From CAVYWD01 sp963772225 (GTDB lineage: Bacteria > Myxococcota > Myxococcia > Myxococcales > UBA5297), in contig CAVYWD010000011.1 in assembly GCA_963772225.1 (NCBI GenBank), positions 1 to 64,000 of the forward strand: a stretch of 64,000 nt of DNA, given 5' to 3'. Below the pieces are notes generated by a model that was given only the letters and a program-made list of their open reading frames with translations, made no database searches and was not told the origin of the DNA. How positions within the stretch are numbered: position 1 is the stretch's first letter; each line of letters starts with the position of its first letter. This document shows positions 62,101 to 64,000 of the stretch, one piece after another. Made by a program: the position numbers and the translations under genes.

Positions 62101-63771
62101 CAGCGCCTCGTCCTCGAAGAGCCACCAGCCGTCCATGAGTCCGAAGGTCACCGTGAGGAAGCTCTGCGCCCGCGTCAGCTCGTTGAGGACGAGGAGCCCG
62201 TTCTTCCGGAGCAGCGTCTTGAGGTGGCGCAGGGTCCGGTGCATCTGCCGCGTGGCGTGCAGGACGTGGCTGCCGAGCACGAGGTCGACGCTGGCCGGCT
62301 CGAACCCCTGGCCTTCCGGGCCCTGCTCCAGGTCCAGCGTCTTGAACTCGGCGAAGGGGAACTTCTCGCCGAACGTCCGCTCGCCGTAGCGCGCGAAGGC
62401 GGCCCCGACGTCGGTGTAGACGTACTTCACCCGGCCGCTCGTGCCGAGGCCTTGCAGCGCCTCCAGGACGGCTGCGCTCGTCCCGCCGGTGCCCGCGCCG
62501 ACCTCGAGGATCCGCACCTCCACCGCGGGGTCGCGCAGCCGCTCCTCGACGTACGAGCGGACGAAGGCGGCGACCTGGTCGTTGAAGAGGTCCGCGATTC
62601 GGTTGCCGCGGTACGTCTTCTCCACGAGGTCCATCGAGCCGTCGGGGAAGAGCACCTCCATCGCGCTCTTCTTCCCGGTGAGCGCGTCGGCGAGGGACGA
62701 AAGACACGCCCAGGTCAGGTCGACGTAGGCGGAGAGCTCCGGGTGGGCGCGCTTGAGGTCGTCCTTCCGCTGGCCCGCCTGCGCGGGGCTCAGCTCGTCG
62801 CCGGCCGGCGTCCTGCGAACCGCGCCGCCGGGGCCCATGGCCACGGACCGCCCCGACTCGAGGATGCCGAGGAGCGCGTCGAAGAGCCGCTCGTACTTGG
62901 GAAGGACCTTCCACCGGGCGCGCAGCGCTTCCTTCGCGACCTCGCCGTCGCCCCACTCGCCCAGGGGCATGAGTGCGCCGGGCAGCGCCCGCTCCACAAA
63001 GCGCTCCAGCTCGGCGGCGCCCGCCGCGTGGCTCGCCGAGGCGCTCGCGTCCGCCGGGAGCTCGAGCTTCGCGCGCAGCGCCTCGCTCGGAGCCGGCGCC
63101 GCGGCAAGCTCGCCCATGACCGCGGTCCGCTCCGCGTAGTCTCGCCAGAGCTCGTCCATCAAGAGCCACATCGACCAGCCGTCGCAGACGATGTGATGGA
63201 TGGAGACGAGCAGGACGTGGTCGCGCTGGCCGCGCGTGAACAGGCTGGCGCGGTGCAGAGGCCCCGCCTCGAGATTGAACGGGCGCTCGTGTGCCGCGCG
63301 CACGCGCGCCTGCAGGTCGGCGTCGCTCAAGCCCGACGCGTCCACCGGCTCGAACGCGAGGGCGCGATAGGCGTGCACGCGCTGCGCGGGCTCGAGGCCG
63401 CCCTCGCTCGAAGGCGATGCGAAGGTCGTGCGCAGGCAGGGGTGGCGGACGAGCTGAGCCTGGAGCGAGGCGCGCAGCGCCGCGGCGTCGACCGGAAAGC
63501 GAAGGCGGACGGCGATGGCGGTGTTGTAGGCGAAGCTGTCGGGGGCGCTCTGCTGGATGTACCAGAGCGCGCGCTGCGGATGGGAGAGCGGGTAGCTTCG
63601 GGTGACGGCGCCTCCTCGAAGCGCCTCGAGCAGCTCCGCCCTCCGCTCCTTGATTTGCGCGAGAAGCTGCGCCGTGAGGGCCTCGCGGGGCCCGCGGTAG
63701 TGGATCTGCTCGCCGTCCGTCCAGAGCTCGATGCCGCGCTCCGAGAGATTCGCCAAGAGCTCCTTCATCAC
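59158..63771 (-). CDS. NRPS module with a C-methyltransferase inserted in the condensation domain
   Basis: 1537 residues. Residues 1-54 are a TubC-type docking domain (G-I-E-L-W-T-D-G-E-Q-I-H-Y-R-G-P). The condensation N-lobe spans about 58-235 (Y-P-L-S-H-P-Q-R-A-L-W; HHIVCDG at 192-198). A PKS-type C-methyltransferase then fills about 250-600 (E-V-G-A-G-T-G-G near 422, S-H-V-L-H-A-T near 500, D-G-W-W-L-F-E-D). The condensation C-lobe resumes at about 624 (E-S-F-V-R-W-Q-R, G-H-F-V-N-T-L-P-V-R, P-V-F-Q-T-L). The adenylation domain is about 929-1420 (Y-T-S-G-S-T-G-R-P-K-G near 1076), with specificity positions read as D-V-Q-F-V-A-Q-V-V, near proline codes. The carrier Ser is about 1470 (L-G-V-N-S-L). 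No thioesterase. ATG 63771 overlaps the upstream stop by four bases. Confidence 0.9.
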   Translation of the reverse strand: MMKELLANLSERGIELWTDGEQIHYRGPREALTAQLLAQIKERRAELLEALRGGAVTRSYPLSHPQRALWYIQQSAPDSFAYNTAIAVRLRFPVDAAALRASLQAQLVRHPCLRTTFASPSSEGGLEPAQRVHAYRALAFEPVDASGLSDADLQARVRAAHERPFNLEAGPLHRASLFTRGQRDHVLLVSIHHIVCDGWSMWLLMDELWRDYAERTAVMGELAAAPAPSEALRAKLELPADASASASHAAGAAELERFVERALPGALMPLGEWGDGEVAKEALRARWKVLPKYERLFDALLGILESGRSVAMGPGGAVRRTPAGDELSPAQAGQRKDDLKRAHPELSAYVDLTWACLSSLADALTGKKSAMEVLFPDGSMDLVEKTYRGNRIADLFNDQVAAFVRSYVEERLRDPAVEVRILEVGAGTGGTSAAVLEALQGLGTSGRVKYVYTDVGAAFARYGERTFGEKFPFAEFKTLDLEQGPEGQGFEPASVDLVLGSHVLHATRQMHRTLRHLKTLLRKNGLLVLNELTRAQSFLTVTFGLMDGWWLFEDEALRLKGSPLLGCEQWRSVLAANGFLDGSTHRLSSGGAGPESPQTLIAAQSDGVRPARDGERAARPGESYESFVRWQRQGLEGPEGERHWAYWQRHLAGELPALDLPLDHPRPELQTYRGRWVPFRIDEALASSLRQCARERGVTLYSLLLAGYQLLLHLCSGQDDFVIGCPTAGREQRSYDRVVGHFVNTLPVRADLSGDPPVEQLIARTSEALLGALEHQSFPFPVMVERLKPKRDAGRAPVFQTLFVFQEPPSDLALADVVTDFYSGAARATIHGLDLESFPISQQEGQFNLSVEMTGAASSLKGVLKYNERLFDAPSMERMSRHYLALLQRMVQSPKRPIGELPLVSDAELQAMVRGFSATARDWPLTPVHALVEEQAQKTPDAPAVVFEGRSLSYAELSRQANQLARALVARGVAPEEPVGLSVERSDRAVVAILGILKSGAAYVPLDPSYPPERLAFMMDDAAIRVLVASDGAAGRLPTSPKETLLFERDWPAIARESGEALEPRARTEGLAYILYTSGSTGRPKGVAMPHGPLCNLVRWQREESRAGQGARTLQLTTLNFDVSFQEIFATLAAGGTLVVAAEPLRQDPEALLRLMRAESVERIFVPFVVLKLLADAAEDRPELLPASLKEIVTAGEQLRITPSIAGLLTRLSGCRLVNQYGPTEAHVVTSHTLEGSPEGWPYLPPIGKPIANTRILIVDDRLRLVPQGVRGELLIGGACVARGYYRQEELTEKRFIADPLGSGEKVYRTGDWARTLSDGSIEFLGRMDGQVKIHGFRIELAEVEKHLLAHPAVAEAAVICDEDAAGLKRLCAYYVRKGEVSAANLKSHLVQRLPAFMVPAAFAELSAIPLLPNKKVDRRALPRAQALATASAGRVAPRDEVEAKLVDVCREVLKLDGLGVEDNLFDLGVNSLTTLSIQRRIDQAYPGKVAVPDLLRFPTVAALAAAIRERGTAAAKAPSQKAEQYQRFLEALGAGR

Positions 63772-64000
63772 AAGACCCCTTCCAGCATTTCGCTGTGCGG
63801 TGCTTCGAGCGCGCTCGAGCTCACGCTCGGGCTGGATAGCCCGCTCCCGCTCGCCCTGACCCCGCCGCCCAAGATCCGCTCCGCGAGGTCGGAGGTGCTC
63901 TCGCCTCCCAAAAGCTTGACGAGCGAGACGTCGAGGTCGAGCTGCGACCCGACGAGCTTCTTCAGCTGGAGCGCCATGAGTGAGTCGAAGCCCAGCGCGA
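63768..64000 (-). CDS. C-terminal carrier domain of an upstream megasynthase (cut by window edge)
   Basis: The visible 76 codons carry a carrier-protein core with the phosphopantetheine motif A-L-G-F-D-S-L-M-A-L-Q-L-K right at the edge. L-L-G-G-E-S-T-S-D-L-A-E-R-I-L and a Ser-rich tail of about 30 residues follow. The stop overlaps the NRPS start by four bases (ATGA). The frame continues beyond the window; it is the end of the preceding PKS or NRPS, whose tail should dock onto the NRPS docking domain. Confidence 0.85.
   Translation of the reverse strand, partial: ALGFDSLMALQLKKLVGSQLDLDVSLVKLLGGESTSDLAERILGGGVRASGSGLSSPSVSSSALEAPHSEMLEGVL

Larger units (their letters stand above)
33868..64000 (-). 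other. Trans-AT PKS/NRPS biosynthetic gene cluster (partial)
   Basis: Seventeen minus-strand genes or gene parts are packed with overlaps or gaps under about 90 bases, so they are probably transcribed as one unit from a promoter beyond the right edge. The locus contains megasynthases without any AT domain, a full HMG-synthase beta-branching cassette, a BaeB-like hydrolase and several unusual tailoring or precursor genes. No acyltransferase, thioesterase, phosphopantetheinyl transferase, transporter or regulator is visible, so the cluster continues to the right. The left border is set by convergence with the rhodanese gene. Confidence 0.85.

Noticed and set aside
33868..64000. A trans-acting AT hidden in the cluster
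   Set aside because: No GHSxG-type acyltransferase motif in an AT context was found in any minus-strand gene; the only hydrolase is the metallo-beta-lactamase-fold protein.

Overview
The window is very GC-rich, gene-dense DNA from a delta-proteobacterial/Myxococcota-like organism, most likely a myxobacterium or close relative. This rests on the strong third-position GC bias (long mirror ORFs opposite nearly every gene), many short lipoproteins and outer-membrane beta-barrels, a fragment of a MopE-like 'CNGxxDxNCNGxxDEGC' protein, ResB/ResC cytochrome c maturation, and a large trans-AT PKS/NRPS locus. The assignment is an inference from content. No rRNA, tRNA or CRISPR array was seen.

Left part (1-33.7 kb, accessory and housekeeping). 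1-3.6 kb: a Cys-rich small protein, a lipoprotein, an HtrA-like protease and decayed ORFs. 3.59-6.16 kb: an IS66-family element with 24-bp terminal inverted repeats and a broken tnpC; it has cut off both neighbours, a beta-barrel gene on the left and an IS91-type transposase on the right. 7.1-9.8 kb: a translationally coupled pair of membrane proteins, the second carrying a cyclic-nucleotide-binding domain, then a DUF1304 protein and a VOC protein. 9.8-23.3 kb: a gene graveyard. One MFS transporter gene is present three times (a truncated copy, a full-length copy with a stop codon, an intact copy), with a broken amino-acid permease, a truncated lipoprotein start, transposase remnants, and some intact genes (Fsr-like MFS, GH62 arabinofuranosidase, TetR plus nitroreductase, GNAT, VOC, beta-barrels). 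23.6-32.3 kb: a coherent respiratory block with a TPR protein, a lipoprotein, ResB and ResC for cytochrome c maturation, a LysR regulator, then a tetraheme cytochrome, a four-cluster Fe-S protein, an NrfD-type quinol-interacting membrane subunit and a monoheme cytochrome c, likely a membrane quinol/cytochrome oxidoreductase module. A rhodanese-membrane fusion follows.

Right part (33.87-64.0 kb, minus strand). One tightly packed operon-like biosynthetic gene cluster that runs off the right edge. In transcription order: C-terminal carrier domain of an upstream megasynthase (edge); an NRPS (docking, condensation domain split by a PKS-type C-methyltransferase, adenylation with a proline-like code, carrier); a 2-hydroxyacyl-CoA dehydratase/benzoyl-CoA reductase-like subunit, its BadF/HgdC-type ATPase activator and a second such subunit (with an apparent frameshift); an ATC-hydrolase-like protein; two B12-binding radical SAM enzymes; a 3896-residue trans-AT PKS (KS-DH-KR-ACP, KS-DH-KR-ACP, KS-ACP); a complete beta-branching cassette (donor ACP, decarboxylating KS, HMG synthase, two enoyl-CoA hydratase-like enzymes); a BaeB-like metallo-hydrolase; prephenate dehydratase; and a SAM methyltransferase. 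No AT and no thioesterase are in view, so the acyltransferase and chain release must be encoded elsewhere.

How it fits together (inference): the last PKS module lacks KR and DH, so it leaves a beta-ketone, and its ACP carries the Trp that flags beta-branching ACPs, matching the cassette beside it. The ATP-driven dehydratase trio, the radical SAM pair and the prephenate dehydratase suggest an unusual, perhaps phenylpropanoid or dearomatised, building block or a radical tailoring step. The combination of the split condensation domain and the dehydratase trio is the most promising candidate for undescribed biology here.
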